A stretch of DNA of 44,871 nt from Anaerolineaceae bacterium (GCA_020845515.1 JADLFQ010000012.1:1-44871); one strand, 5' to 3'; positions 7,848 through 16,956 are shown, counted from the stretch's first letter. Notes: generated by a model not told the origin, from the sequence alone. Numbers and translations: made by a program.

Positions 7848-8864
7848 CTAATTCTCGAAATAGCGGATGACCTCTTCGGCAAAATATTGCATTTGGTCTT
7901 TGAACTCTTCCACTGTATTGGCAGTGAAAAGAATGCCCGAAATGTGGCTTGCGCCAGCATCCCGTAATTTTCCAACCCGCTCGATGATCGTTTGGCCGTC
8001 CCCAATGAGGTTGATATCCTCGAATTTTGCGCCCGATTTCGCTTGATCTTTCAAAGTAGTCGCCTTCAGGGATACAAGATGTGCGTACATCTGGCTGTTC
8101 TGAAAACGTTGGTGCGCCGCCTCTTGATTTTTATCAATACAGGCAGCCATTTGCGGCGCAATATCAATCGTGTCAGGGTCACGCCCATTTTCAGCGGCAA
8201 TTTCGCGCAGGCGCTTTACATGAACGAAGAGCTGGTCAGGGGGCATCCCTGCGCCCATCCATCCTTGTCCATAGAGCGCCGCCCGCCGGATGGAATTTGC
8301 ATTATTGCCGCCGATATAGAAGGGCAGCGGCGTCTGAACCGGTTTTGGGTACATTTCCACATCTTTGAAAGCATAATATGTACCCTGCCAATCTGCTATC
8401 CTTTGGGAAAACAATACTTGCAGCGCCTGAACACACTCTTCTAAAACATCCCCGCGTTGAACTTTCCATCCAGGCTGCAGCGCCTCAAATTCCTCCCGGT
8501 ATGCGCCTACACCCATTCCAACCATCAGCCTCCCTCCGCTGAACTGATCCAGGGTGGCAAGCTGCTTCGCCATAACGACAATATCTCGCCGCATCGCCGG
8601 CACCAATACGCCTGTAGCCACGCGCAGCGTGGTCGTTTGGGCGGCTACATACGTAAGGGTGATCAGTATTTCCCAAAAATTGGGCGGCGTCGGGAACTCG
8701 GCGCGCACGTAACGCTGCGTCGTCATGTGATCGTTCCCCCATACCGAGTGGTAGCCTAACTTGTCTGCATATTGGGCAATTTCGACAATCTGCGCAGAGG
8801 TGGCAAAGGGAACCGGGTACATCATCCCTTCCATACAAGTAGGTAAACCAACGCTGAAACGCAT
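7848..8864 (-). CDS. LLM class flavin-dependent oxidoreductase 3
   Basis: A 338-aa close paralog of LLM 1 (4401-5408). It shares GLPTCMEGMMYPVPFAT, GYHSVWGNDHMTTQRYV, MRRDIVVMAKQLATLDQF, GVGAYREEFEALQPGW, VQRGDVLEE and VEMYPKPVQ. Conservation over the whole length implies the same reaction type, perhaps on related substrates or as partners. ATG 8864 was chosen because AAGGAGG lies 5 nt upstream; an upstream GTG at 8885 overlaps that site. It follows the first Liv transporter by 62 bp, so import and first attack are probably transcribed together. No catalytic assignment beyond the superfamily is possible. Confidence 0.85.
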   Translation of the reverse strand: MRFSVGLPTCMEGMMYPVPFATSAQIVEIAQYADKLGYHSVWGNDHMTTQRYVRAEFPTPPNFWEILITLTYVAAQTTTLRVATGVLVPAMRRDIVVMAKQLATLDQFSGGRLMVGMGVGAYREEFEALQPGWKVQRGDVLEECVQALQVLFSQRIADWQGTYYAFKDVEMYPKPVQTPLPFYIGGNNANSIRRAALYGQGWMGAGMPPDQLFVHVKRLREIAAENGRDPDTIDIAPQMAACIDKNQEAAHQRFQNSQMYAHLVSLKATTLKDQAKSGAKFEDINLIGDGQTIIERVGKLRDAGASHISGILFTANTVEEFKDQMQYFAEEVIRYFEN

Positions 8865-8926
8865 TCCAACCTCCTTATAACACACGTTTATTCACCAAAA
8901 ATTCCCCCCAACTCGGATCGGGTCGC

Positions 8927-9652
8927 CTAACGTTCTCCCAGGTAAGCCTCGATGACTTCTTGATTACGGCCAAGCTCCTCTGCCGACCCCTGCATTCTCA
9001 TTTTTCCCAATTCCATCACATAGGCATAATCTGAAATCTCCAAAGCGCGCTTGGCATTCTGTTCCACGATCAAGATGGTGGTACCGCTGGCATTGATCTC
9101 CTTGATAATATTCAAAACCTCCGTTACCAAAATCGGAGCCATGCCCAGAGTCGGTTCGTCGATCAGCATCAACCTGGGTTTGAGCATCAATCCCATCGCG
9201 ATCTCAACCATCTGCTGCTGTCCACCGCTCAAATTTCCCGCCGCAGTATAACGTTTGAGCTTGAGGATCGGAAATCTTTCACACAGGTTGTTGATGTCTT
9301 CCTGGATCTGTTTCTTGTCGCTGCGAGAGTACGCCCCCATCTCCAGGTTTTCCTGTACGGTCATGGCAGGAAAATTGGAGCGCCCCTCCGGGACGTAGGC
9401 GATGCCCCGTTTAAGTTTTTCAAAGGTAGAAACCCGGCCAATATCCTGGCCTTCATACATAACCTGACCACTGGTAGGCTGGACAATTCCAAAGATTGTC
9501 TTGAGCAACGTGGATTTTCCAGCTCCATTTGCTCCCAGGATCGATACAATCTGTCCTCGGTGAGCCCAGAGAGAGATATCTTTGAGTACTTCAATTTCTC
9601 CATAACCAGAATGGATATTATCTAACTCGAGAATCAAGTCGTTATTTTCCAA
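8927..9652 (-). CDS. livF: Branched-chain-type ABC transporter ATPase LivF (cassette 1)
   Basis: A 241-aa ATP-binding subunit. Walker A is GANGAGKST, the signature LSGGQQQM and Walker B LMLIDEPTLG, with an H-loop replaced by the family-typical VEQNAKRAL. The start is inferred to be a TTG at 9652: GGAGG stands 6 nt upstream and homology begins at ENNDLILELDNI, whereas extending to 9721 adds an unlikely basic stretch. It overlaps the end of livG by 11 nt, so translation is coupled. The same TTG-and-overlap arrangement recurs in cassette 2. It pairs with LivG on the cytoplasmic face to drive import. Confidence 0.9.
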   Translation of the reverse strand: MENNDLILELDNIHSGYGEIEVLKDISLWAHRGQIVSILGANGAGKSTLLKTIFGIVQPTSGQVMYEGQDIGRVSTFEKLKRGIAYVPEGRSNFPAMTVQENLEMGAYSRSDKKQIQEDINNLCERFPILKLKRYTAAGNLSGGQQQMVEIAMGLMLKPRLMLIDEPTLGMAPILVTEVLNIIKEINASGTTILIVEQNAKRALEISDYAYVMELGKMRMQGSAEELGRNQEVIEAYLGER

Positions 9653-10439
9653 AGTAAGCCTCCTGGACGCGTGGGTCCTGCTTGATTTCTGCAGGCTTTC
9701 CTTCAGCAATTTTCTCGCCATAATCCAGGACGATGATACGCTGGGAGATATCCATCACGACGCCCATATTGTGCTCGACAATCAGAAAGGTTTTGCCCTG
9801 TTTATTCACATCCAAGATGAGCCGTTTCATTTGGTCCACCATGGCGGTATTAACGCCCGCGGCAGGCTCATCCAGCATGATTAAATCGGGATCAGGCGCC
9901 AAAGCGCAGGCAAATTCCAGCAACTTGCGCTGTCCGTAAACCAGGCTGGCTGCCCTTTCATTTCGCATCTGTACTAACCCCACCAGTTCTAAAAGGGATT
10001 CGGATATCTCCACAGCTTTTCTTTCAAATTTCTTGATTCCGCCCGTATAAAAGACGCGCTTGAGTAGGTTTTCTTCCTGGTGTTGTTGAATGGAGACAGC
10101 CAGGTTATCTAAAACAGTGAGGGTCGGGAATATCTTTACATTTTGAAAGGTGCGCGTAATGCCCTGCAAAACGATCTTATCCGGGCGTTTATAAGTAATT
10201 TCCTTGCCCTTATAAAGTACCTGACCTTCTTCCGGACGGTAAAATCCTGTGATGCAGTTAAACATCGTTGTTTTTCCCGAGCCGTTCGGACCAATCAAAC
10301 TGACGCGCTCACCCGGGTTGACATGCATATTAACTTGATGCAAAGCGACCACACCGTCAAACCGTTTGGTAATCCCGCGCACCTCAAGTAACGGGGGCTG
10401 CTGAACACCTGGCTGATTGGATTGATGTTGCATTTCCAT
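9642..10439 (-). CDS. livG: Branched-chain-type ABC transporter ATPase LivG (cassette 1)
   Basis: A 265-aa ATPase. Walker A is GPNGSGKTT, the LivG-type signature VYGQRKLLE (instead of LSGGQ), Walker B LIMLDEPAAGVN, and the switch VEHNMGVVMDISQRIIVLD. The C-terminus RVQEAYFG is the usual LivG end. An N-terminal Gln-rich extension (about 18 residues) precedes the ITKRFDG core. ATG 10439 directly follows livM, with GGAGG upstream. It forms the ATPase heterodimer with LivF. The substrate is not deducible from the ATPases. Confidence 0.92.
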   Translation of the reverse strand: MEMQHQSNQPGVQQPPLLEVRGITKRFDGVVALHQVNMHVNPGERVSLIGPNGSGKTTMFNCITGFYRPEEGQVLYKGKEITYKRPDKIVLQGITRTFQNVKIFPTLTVLDNLAVSIQQHQEENLLKRVFYTGGIKKFERKAVEISESLLELVGLVQMRNERAASLVYGQRKLLEFACALAPDPDLIMLDEPAAGVNTAMVDQMKRLILDVNKQGKTFLIVEHNMGVVMDISQRIIVLDYGEKIAEGKPAEIKQDPRVQEAYFGK

Positions 10440-10441
10440 GC

Positions 10442-11449
10442 TTACACTCCCTCCTTCCGGATGCCCCGGAACCTGCGGAGGATACGACTCGCAAGGCCAT
10501 CCAACCCATCCGGCATATAGAGCATCACCCCAACCAGGATAAGACCATATAAGATCTGCTGATAAGCCGGTTGGAAGTACTTGGAACCCACCGCCTGCAG
10601 AAAAGGAGGAAGAATACTGAAGATCACCCCACCAATAATTACTCCGGACAGCCGGCCAGCGCCACCGACAAAAACCATGATCAGAAGAGAAGTTGTGATA
10701 TCTTGCGCCATATCTGACGGGCAGATGACCGTCACATACTGCGCCTGCCAGCTTCCCAAAGCGCCAATCAAAGCGCCGCTCAGTGCAAAAGCTACCAGTT
10801 TATAACGCAACGGGTAAATTCCCACTGCCGAGGCCCGCACTTCATCTTCTCGAACCGCCGTAAAGGCTCTCCCAATGCGCGATTTTGTAACTGCCAAATA
10901 AACTACCAGTGTGAGTATCAGAAATGGCAGGAATAAATAATAAAATTGGATCGGTTTTGAGATTTTAATAGCCGATTCCATAAAGGGTAACAGAAGCTGC
11001 GGGCGGGGAACGCCGGTCGTACACAGCGCCCCACCCGTCAACTTCTCAGCGCTGTTGGCAACCAATTGGGTGACAATCGCGGCTCCCAGCGTGCCAATAG
11101 CAAAAGTCACGTGTCGAATCCTGAAAAAAGCCAACCCGGCCAGCAGCGCCAGCAGCGCCATGAAGAAAGCTGAAACCAGCATACAACCAAGCCATCCCAA
11201 CCCCAATTTTCCGGCCAGGTAAGCGGTCAAATAGGCTCCAATCCCATAGAAGATTGGCTGTCCTAACGAGACCGAACCAATATGACCCGCCACCAAGTCA
11301 AAAGCAAGCGCAAAAATAAGCCAGCGGACAACATTGATCAATACATTAAGGGTAAACCCGGATTGATTAAATAGCGGCAGCAGTGCCATGATGACCAACA
11401 AAACTATCGGTAGAATGAAGGGGCGAAGCGACTGTTTGCTAATGTTCAT
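10442..11449 (-). CDS. livM: Branched-chain-type ABC transporter permease LivM (cassette 1)
   Basis: A 335-aa inner-membrane permease with eight or more hydrophobic helices and the LivM hallmarks FDLVAGHIGSVSLGQPIFYGIGAYLTA near the N-terminus and GRAFTAVREDEVRASAVGI in the cytoplasmic loop that contacts the ATPases (EAA-like). It overlaps livH by 4 nt (ATGA), a sign of coupled translation. It forms the channel with LivH and has a close paralog at 17737-18750. Confidence 0.92.
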   Translation of the reverse strand: MNISKQSLRPFILPIVLLVIMALLPLFNQSGFTLNVLINVVRWLIFALAFDLVAGHIGSVSLGQPIFYGIGAYLTAYLAGKLGLGWLGCMLVSAFFMALLALLAGLAFFRIRHVTFAIGTLGAAIVTQLVANSAEKLTGGALCTTGVPRPQLLLPFMESAIKISKPIQFYYLFLPFLILTLVVYLAVTKSRIGRAFTAVREDEVRASAVGIYPLRYKLVAFALSGALIGALGSWQAQYVTVICPSDMAQDITTSLLIMVFVGGAGRLSGVIIGGVIFSILPPFLQAVGSKYFQPAYQQILYGLILVGVMLYMPDGLDGLASRILRRFRGIRKEGV

Positions 11450-12330
11450 AGCCCCACCTTCTTCCCGAACAGGCCGGTGGGACGAATGAAAAGAACCAGG
11501 ACAAACACGCCAAAAGATACAACATCTTTATAAGCAAAAGAAACATAACCGCCAAAGAAAGATTCGATCATCCCCATCAGCATACTGGCATAAATGGCGC
11601 CGTTGACCTGACCCATCCCGCCCATCACAATGGCTGCCAAAGATTTAATCGTGAGCATGGAACCCATCGAGTTATAGACGCTAAAAAGAGGAGTGATCAA
11701 CGCCGCTGCAAGCCCGGTGATTGCGCCACCTAATGCAAAGGTGATCAATGCAATCTTGCGGGTATTGATTCCAACCACCTGGCACATCTCACGGTTCTGC
11801 GAAATCGCCCGCATGGTCTTTCCCAGTTTTGTGTGTTTCACAAATACCTGGATTCCTGCAAATACCAGCGCGGCAACCACCAGAATAATCAGGCGCTGCA
11901 CCGAAATGCGGATACCCAGGGGAGAAATTACGGTATTCGATAGGCTGGTCGGGGTCGTCCTGGGATCGGCAGAAAAAATAGCCAGAGCAGCATTTTGCAA
12001 GATGATCGACAGACCAATCGTGGTGATGGCATGCGTGCGCCAACTTTTCTCGATAATCGGATGGATGGCAAGGCGTTCAATCACAACTGCATAAAACGCA
12101 GTTAAAAGAATCACCAGCGCAACAATCACAACATAAGGCAGCTCAATAGACATATTAAGCAGCAGAAACAAGGTATAGCCCGCCACCATAAACAGGTCGC
12201 CGTGCGCAAAGTTGACAATCCCAATCACACTAAAGGTCAATACAAGACCCAATGTAACCAGGCTGTACAGGGCCCCCAAGGTCAGGCCATTGAGTAAATG
12301 GTTAATAAAGATTTCTAATTGAAAGGGCAT
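11446..12330 (-). CDS. livH: Branched-chain-type ABC transporter permease LivH (cassette 1)
   Basis: A 294-aa permease with the LivH signature NGLTLGALYSLVTLGLVLTF followed by GIVNFAHGDLFMVAGY, and the ATPase-contact loop TKLGKTMRAISQNREMCQVVGINT. Multiple hydrophobic helices span the protein. It starts 97 bp downstream of the binding-protein gene, separated from it by a strong hairpin (12385-12421) likely to lower permease expression relative to the binding protein. Confidence 0.92.
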   Translation of the reverse strand: MPFQLEIFINHLLNGLTLGALYSLVTLGLVLTFSVIGIVNFAHGDLFMVAGYTLFLLLNMSIELPYVVIVALVILLTAFYAVVIERLAIHPIIEKSWRTHAITTIGLSIILQNAALAIFSADPRTTPTSLSNTVISPLGIRISVQRLIILVVAALVFAGIQVFVKHTKLGKTMRAISQNREMCQVVGINTRKIALITFALGGAITGLAAALITPLFSVYNSMGSMLTIKSLAAIVMGGMGQVNGAIYASMLMGMIESFFGGYVSFAYKDVVSFGVFVLVLFIRPTGLFGKKVGL

Positions 12331-12384
12331 GGTTTATTTGGTATTTTTATTAATGAAATAAAAAGAACATAGGTTTGGGAAAAA

Positions 12385-12421
12385 GACGCTGGCAGCGGAT
12401 GAGACATCCGCTGCCAGCGTC
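12385..12421 (-). terminator. Strong intercistronic hairpin between binding protein and livH
   Basis: A perfect 17-bp stem (GACGCTGGCAGCGGATG against its complement) with a 3-nt loop, followed on the minus strand by TTTTTCCC. It could act as a partial terminator or as a 3' stabiliser of the binding-protein message. Since livH downstream has no obvious promoter, some read-through is expected. Confidence 0.75.
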
Positions 12422-12427
12422 GCATAT

Positions 12428-13696
12428 TTAGAAACCGGTATGGTCAATGGGTTTCAACTCGACTTCATCGAGGAATACCTGCTTTCCATCCTTGTTGGTC
12501 GTCAACGAGCCTTTTGTGTAAGCCTGGTTGTGATCATCAAATTTAATTTTGCCTACTGCGGTATCAACATCCAGCGCTGCAATTGCATCGCGGATATTGG
12601 CAGGGGTAAGTTCTTTCCCATCAGCCAGAACCGCTTCAATTGCCGGTGCAACGGTGTGGTACATGGCATAATAGCCGGCAAACCGGTGGCTGGTGACCTG
12701 CTGGTTATAGCGTTTAAAGAACCTATCTGCAAAGTCAGGATCGCTGCCCGACATGAAGAACGAGAATTCGATTATGCCCTCACCGATTTTAGGATCATCC
12801 TTGGTGTTCTCATTGAACAACCCGGTTGTGCAGCCGCCGCGCGCGAAAACCTGCTGAGTCAGACCAACTTCACGGAACTGGCGCATGAAGGTCGCACAGG
12901 ATTGATCAGTCATGACAATTAAGACCGCATCAGCGCCAGTGGATTTAATCTTGGTCAGGGCTGGCCGGTAGTCGGCGGTTCCGGGGTCGAAGTAATCTTC
13001 GCTCAGCACTTCCGCACCAGATCGGGGCAGCAAAGGAACGTAAACCTGGCCGGCGCCGCGGCCAAACTGGTTGTCATCCCCAACAAAGGAAACCGATTTC
13101 ACCCGGTCGGCAATATAGTCGGAATATCCCTGGCCCATGATCAAGTCGTCTGTCCCGATCCGGAACAACCACGGGTTGCCGCCTACACCGATCTGGTTGT
13201 AGATGGTCGGGTTGGTAGAGGATCCATCCACAGAAGGGGTCTCCCCTTCGAGGATAATCGGCATGCTTGCCAGCGTTGCGGAACTGGCGCCGCCGCCGAT
13301 CATGACCTGCACCTGGTTGACATCAACCAATTGGCGCACGGCGTTGACAGAATCGGTTGGTGTACCCTTATTATCGGCATCATATAACTCGATAGGGTGT
13401 CCTTGAATCGCTCCGCCCAATTCTTCGATCGCCAGAACGATGCCCATCTTGTATCCTTCTCCCAAGAAGGCGAGAGCGCCAGTCAGGGGAAGATTCAGGC
13501 CGATTTTAATCGGATCTTTAGGCGCTTCCGTAGGAACGGCCGTGGGAGGCATTTCTTCCTTTGTAGCCTCGGTCGGCTGGGTCTGGGGCGCTGCAGTTGG
13601 TTCTGCAGGAGCCGGGGTGGCAGCAGGGGCGCATGCTGCTAGCGCCAGAGACATCACTACCACCAAAAAAACAAACACTTTCAACGTCTTTTTCAT
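12428..13696 (-). CDS. Branched-chain-type ABC transporter substrate-binding lipoprotein (cassette 1)
   Basis: A 422-aa secreted binding protein. The signal peptide ends in a lipobox (SLALAACAP, Cys about residue 22), followed by a Pro/Ala/Thr linker to about residue 55, then the Peripla_BP_6 fold: IKIGLNLPLTGALAFLGEGYKMGIVLAIEELGG, IELYDADNKGTPTDSVNAVRQLV and the late TADYRPALTKIKSTGADAV segment. This fold binds amino acids, amides, urea and other small polar ligands, so the ligand cannot be named. It starts with ATG after GGAGG. It follows the deaminase gene by 278 bp and is closely related to the binding protein at 19748-21022. Confidence 0.92.
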   Translation of the reverse strand: MKKTLKVFVFLVVVMSLALAACAPAATPAPAEPTAAPQTQPTEATKEEMPPTAVPTEAPKDPIKIGLNLPLTGALAFLGEGYKMGIVLAIEELGGAIQGHPIELYDADNKGTPTDSVNAVRQLVDVNQVQVMIGGGASSATLASMPIILEGETPSVDGSSTNPTIYNQIGVGGNPWLFRIGTDDLIMGQGYSDYIADRVKSVSFVGDDNQFGRGAGQVYVPLLPRSGAEVLSEDYFDPGTADYRPALTKIKSTGADAVLIVMTDQSCATFMRQFREVGLTQQVFARGGCTTGLFNENTKDDPKIGEGIIEFSFFMSGSDPDFADRFFKRYNQQVTSHRFAGYYAMYHTVAPAIEAVLADGKELTPANIRDAIAALDVDTAVGKIKFDDHNQAYTKGSLTTNKDGKQVFLDEVELKPIDHTGF

Positions 13697-13974
13697 TTAC
13701 TCCTCCGTGTTACATTAAAAGGTATTGGACAACCACGATGATCCATCGCCATTGTCACCATCATCCGGATTTTCACTAGGGTGCTCTCTTCAACCATCCG
13801 GTTACAGCCGAAACTTTCCGGTAATATCATCAACTGCCGCTCCCAGTTTGCAGCAGGAGATACCAACTAAATAAAACTTTTTCAACGATCCGTTGTTTGT
13901 TGCTAGCTGCCTATTTAAGATCAATAACACCACAGATTGCTCTTGTAAAAGATGAAGCCCGTTCCTATAACCGA

Positions 13975-14448
13975 TTATCGCTCCTCCAAATAGCACTTGA
14001 GAATCTCAAAAGATTCCTCCTCCAGAAGCGGCCCAACAATTTCAATTTGCCGACCGCCGCGCGTCAGAATATCGCTGCAAGGTACAGCAAATTTCTCGCT
14101 TTCCAATTCACCCAGAAGTTTCTGCCGGCAGCCAAACACCACCCGGCTAATTCCAGACCAGTAGATAGCCCCCGAACACATCGGGCAGGGTTCCGAACTT
14201 GAATAGAGTGTGCATCCACCAAAATCCGCTCGCTCTAAAAAGCGTGAGGCCTGGCTGACAAGTTTAAGCTCGGCATGATAGGTAATATCATGATCGGCAT
14301 GTTGTGAGCTTTCTGCCCTGGCAATAATCTTGTTATCCCGAACGAGAACCGCGCCAAATGGACGGTTTCCTTTTCGGCCGGCCTGGTCGGCATGAGAAAT
14401 TGCCTCCCGCAGAAACTCTTCATCTTTTAAAAGTAACTGTCCAGACAC
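13975..14448 (-). CDS. Nucleoside/base deaminase, CMP/dCMP-deaminase fold zinc enzyme
   Basis: A 157-aa cytidine-deaminase-like protein. The zinc site is complete: HAE in ITYHAELKL (His ligand plus catalytic Glu) and PCPMC in SSSEPCPMCSGAIYW (two Cys ligands). RPFGAVLV is the usual N-terminal strand. Length and motifs match the guanine/cytosine/nucleoside deaminase group; the base cannot be resolved by eye. The start is GTG 14448 with AGGAG 7 nt upstream. It is the first gene after the promoter/operator at 14576-14626 and probably the leader gene of the cassette 1 operon. A deaminase next to LLM oxygenases suggests release of ammonia from a cyclic or amidine nitrogen compound. Confidence 0.88.
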   Translation of the reverse strand: MSGQLLLKDEEFLREAISHADQAGRKGNRPFGAVLVRDNKIIARAESSQHADHDITYHAELKLVSQASRFLERADFGGCTLYSSSEPCPMCSGAIYWSGISRVVFGCRQKLLGELESEKFAVPCSDILTRGGRQIEIVGPLLEEESFEILKCYLEER

Positions 14449-14575
14449 CCTTGCACTCCTTTTCAGAAGAGGGTTAACTCGTCCATCTTTTAAAATGCTG
14501 CGTTTTTACAAACTTTCCCAAGCCAACCATTAATTTTTTTACTTATTCGGATACCGATCAACCGTTACTATAAAA

Positions 14576-14626
14576 GGAACGGCATTTCTATTTTTTAATT
14601 ATCGCATTATAAAAGACAAAAGTCAA
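14576..14626 (-). promoter_or_regulatory. Promoter and IclR-type operator of the deaminase/Liv1 operon
   Basis: On the minus strand TTGACT (14621-14626), a 17-bp spacer and GATAAT (14598-14603) are followed after 9 bp by GAAATGCCGTTCC (14576-14588). The block AATTCCCTATTGACTTT upstream is shared with the promoter at 21168. Similarity to the 3329 and 21125 sites extends past the 13-mer into flanking bases, supporting common control. The rest of the 14449-14836 gap shows no gene. Confidence 0.7.
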
Positions 14627-14758
14627 TAGGGAATTCTAAAAAGTTTATTCCCTCATTTGAAAGCAAGACTAATTGCAAAACTATCTGAGTTTCTAATGCG
14701 ATTAGGGCAGCGAAAACGAAACACCTAGGTTTTATAACAATCGTTTGTAGCCCCCAAA

Positions 14759-14792
14759 ACAAAAAGGCCAACAGGTTGTGTCCTGTCTTTTC
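14759..14792 (-). terminator. Weak terminator after the PLP enzyme gene
   Basis: On the minus strand ACAGG and CCTGT pair around a 6-nt loop, and TTTTTGTTTT follows five bases later. It stands about 50 bp beyond the stop of the cysteine-synthase-like gene. The short stem and offset T-run make it only a tentative call. Confidence 0.3.
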
Positions 14793-14836
14793 TACTGCGC
14801 CAACATCACTTCGCTGCCCCATCTGCTCATCAATTT

Positions 14837-15904
14837 CTATACCACGTAGATATCGTTGGGGTATTCACCCAAGTAGCGGTCTCTGCGATCAACGATAACG
14901 GTTACCACATTCTGATCTTTCTCCAGCCTTTCGGCGATTTTCAATGCAATATGCACGTTTGCGCCCGAAGACATGCCGCAGTAGATACCCTCTTCGCGTG
15001 CCAGCCGGTTAGCCATTTTGCGGGCGTCTTCGGCGCTCACTTTATAGAATTCATCCGGGTAACCCATTTCCAGCATCACTTCATTGATTGACTTTTCGGT
15101 CTGCCATTTTTTAAGACCCATCCAGTCGATCAACTGACGGCTTATATCCGAAACACGGAACTCCCCTCTTTTGCATTCCGGTTTATCGAGATACATATAA
15201 GATTCACTGCCATAGGGGACAATACCAAAGGTTAATGGGTTGACTCCCTTTTCCTTTAGAGCGAGTGATACGCCCAACAAAGTTGCTCCTGAGCCGTCAG
15301 AGCAGCCCCAAGCATCAACTTTTCCATCGAGTTGGTTAACCACTTCATAACCGATGTTCATCTGACCGATATAGTTGTACTTGTTATAGATCTGATCGAG
15401 CCAAACGACAGCAGGATCTTCCGCTTCCAGTCTGCTCATGTGCATTTTGCCGGCGACAACCCAGGCAAGTTCTTTCAAATCTTCCGGGACATCCTCAAGC
15501 AATTTCATATCCATAAAATCAGAAGGCGGGTCGCAGGCGCACACTTCCGGGCCATAAGCATCGATGATCTTGAGCCTGGCGCTGTCGCCCCGCAGCAGGG
15601 GTTTGTAGACGCAAAGTTTGACATGGTAACCTTTTACCGCACAAACGAATGCGAGCGCCGGCGCGGTATTTCCAGCAGAAGCATCGCAAACAATGCCGCC
15701 CGGTTCCAGCTTCTTGCCGTTCCAAGTCAGCCCTTTTTCTGCCGCCTCCACCATTGCCAGTGCCATCCTGTCCTTATAACTGCCGCTGGGGTTCATGTTT
15801 TCGAGCTTAACAAAAACATTGGCCGCCACATCCTTCCCAATTTTATTCAGCTTGAGAAGAGGTGTATTCCCGATCATTTTCAACATATCACTTGAGTATT
15901 GCAT
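14837..15904 (-). CDS. Cysteine synthase-like PLP-dependent enzyme (fold type II)
   Basis: A 355-aa member of the cysteine synthase/cystathionine beta-synthase/threonine synthase superfamily. Visible motifs are MIGNTPLLKLNKIG, the PLP-lysine loop ENMNPSGSYKDRMAL, the Asn/Thr substrate loop DASAGNTAPALA (cysteine synthases have SGNTG) and a late CGMSSGANVHIALKIAERL. It differs from true CysK by DASAGNTAPA and by a long insert with CACDPPSDFMD, so another beta-elimination or replacement, or deamination, is plausible. The start is ATG 15904 because AAAGGAG lies 8 nt upstream; the GTG at 15922 overlaps that site. It has its own operator-bearing promoter, placing it in the island regulon. It sits between the two Liv modules. 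Confidence 0.8.
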   Translation of the reverse strand: MQYSSDMLKMIGNTPLLKLNKIGKDVAANVFVKLENMNPSGSYKDRMALAMVEAAEKGLTWNGKKLEPGGIVCDASAGNTAPALAFVCAVKGYHVKLCVYKPLLRGDSARLKIIDAYGPEVCACDPPSDFMDMKLLEDVPEDLKELAWVVAGKMHMSRLEAEDPAVVWLDQIYNKYNYIGQMNIGYEVVNQLDGKVDAWGCSDGSGATLLGVSLALKEKGVNPLTFGIVPYGSESYMYLDKPECKRGEFRVSDISRQLIDWMGLKKWQTEKSINEVMLEMGYPDEFYKVSAEDARKMANRLAREEGIYCGMSSGANVHIALKIAERLEKDQNVVTVIVDRRDRYLGEYPNDIYVV

Positions 15905-16072
15905 TCCTTTGTCTCCTTTCACATAAAGTCATTGATTTCTTCCATCCTCAACTATCACAAAAGTTTTCCAAAAACACAGGGCATTAAACTCGGAATATGC
16001 TGTCCGAATATCTTCTCCGGCAACTTTAATATCGCCTTTTAGAAGAGTTTACATCAAACTGTTCCTGTATCA

Positions 16073-16129
16073 TAAACAATGTTTCTTTATCGCGTTAATT
16101 ATCATACAAAATTTATCTGCCATTGTCAA
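16073..16129 (-). promoter_or_regulatory. Promoter and IclR-type operator of the PLP enzyme gene
   Basis: On the minus strand TTGACA (16124-16129), a 17-bp spacer and TATGAT (16101-16106) make a near-consensus promoter. Fifteen bases on lies GAAACATTGTTTA (16073-16085), one base from the perfect palindrome at 22043-22055. This GAAACA-TGTTTC variant differs from the GAAATG-CATTTC variant at the three other sites. Nothing else is seen in the 15905-16233 gap. Confidence 0.65.
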
Positions 16130-16233
16130 GCAACAGTTTGGAAAATGTAGAATGTTTTCCCGGATGCCAATTTCTTAATTTTAAGTGGAACCTGATAATA
16201 GCGCTTTCTGCTCTCTAAAATTACCAATAAAGA

Positions 16234-16956
16234 TTAGCGCTCTCCCAGATATGCTGCGATGACATCTGCCTTTTGCGACAGTTCCTGGGCCGGGCCGTGC
16301 ATACGAATTTTCCCTAATTCCATTACAAAAGAGTAATCAGAAATTTCCAAAGCCCGCTTGGCATTTTGTTCGACCAGCACAATGGTAGTGCCGCTCCGGT
16401 TAATCTCTTGAATAATATTGAATACCTCGGTTACCAATATCGGAGCAAGCCCCAGGGTCGGTTCATCAATCAAGATTAATTTAGGCTTTAACATGAGTGC
16501 CATGGCAATTTCTAATATTTGCTGCTGCCCGCCGCTCAGGTTGCCGGCCATGATATTCCTTTTCTCTTTCAATATGGGGAAACGCTTATACAACCCTTCA
16601 ATGTCGGCTTTAATTTTAAGTGTGTCCCTGCGGATATATGCACCCATTTCCAGATTTTCCTGTACTGTCATGGCAGGTAAATTTGATCTGCCTTCGGGCA
16701 GAAAGGAAATACCTATTTTTAGCAGTTGAATCGCTTTCAACTGGGTGATATCTTTTCCTTCAAACAAAATCTTTCCGCGCGTTGGCTGGATGAAGCCAAA
16801 GACAGTTTTCATCAAGGTAGATTTACCGGCACCGTTTGCCCCAAGCACCGAGACAATCTGCCCCTCTCTGGCAGAAAAAGTGATCTCTTTAAGAACTTCA
16901 ATATCTCCGTATCCAGAATCAATATTGATAAGCTCAAGAATATCTTTATGTGCCAA
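16234..16956 (-). CDS. livF: Branched-chain-type ABC transporter ATPase LivF (cassette 2)
   Basis: A 240-aa ATPase with Walker A GANGAGKST, signature LSGGQQQI, Walker B LILIDEPTLG and VEQNAKRAL. It is the counterpart of the cassette 1 livF and nearly colinear with it. The inferred start is TTG 16956 (GGAGG 6 nt upstream, homology begins HKDILELINI), overlapping livG by 11 nt exactly as in cassette 1; an extended frame to 17025 exists. It is the last gene of the cassette 2 run. Confidence 0.9.
   Translation of the reverse strand: MAHKDILELINIDSGYGDIEVLKEITFSAREGQIVSVLGANGAGKSTLMKTVFGFIQPTRGKILFEGKDITQLKAIQLLKIGISFLPEGRSNLPAMTVQENLEMGAYIRRDTLKIKADIEGLYKRFPILKEKRNIMAGNLSGGQQQILEIAMALMLKPKLILIDEPTLGLAPILVTEVFNIIQEINRSGTTIVLVEQNAKRALEISDYSFVMELGKIRMHGPAQELSQKADVIAAYLGER

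Noticed and set aside
4401-8864. Pyrimidine degradation (Rut-type) assignment for the LLM genes
   Set aside because: RutA is an LLM protein, but the other Rut partners (isochorismatase-like RutB, RutC, RutF) are absent and the LLM sequences lack a clear RutA signature.
14837-15904. True cysteine synthase CysK
   Set aside because: The substrate loop reads DASAGNTAPA instead of SGNTG and there is a long insertion, so a specific CysK call is not justified.
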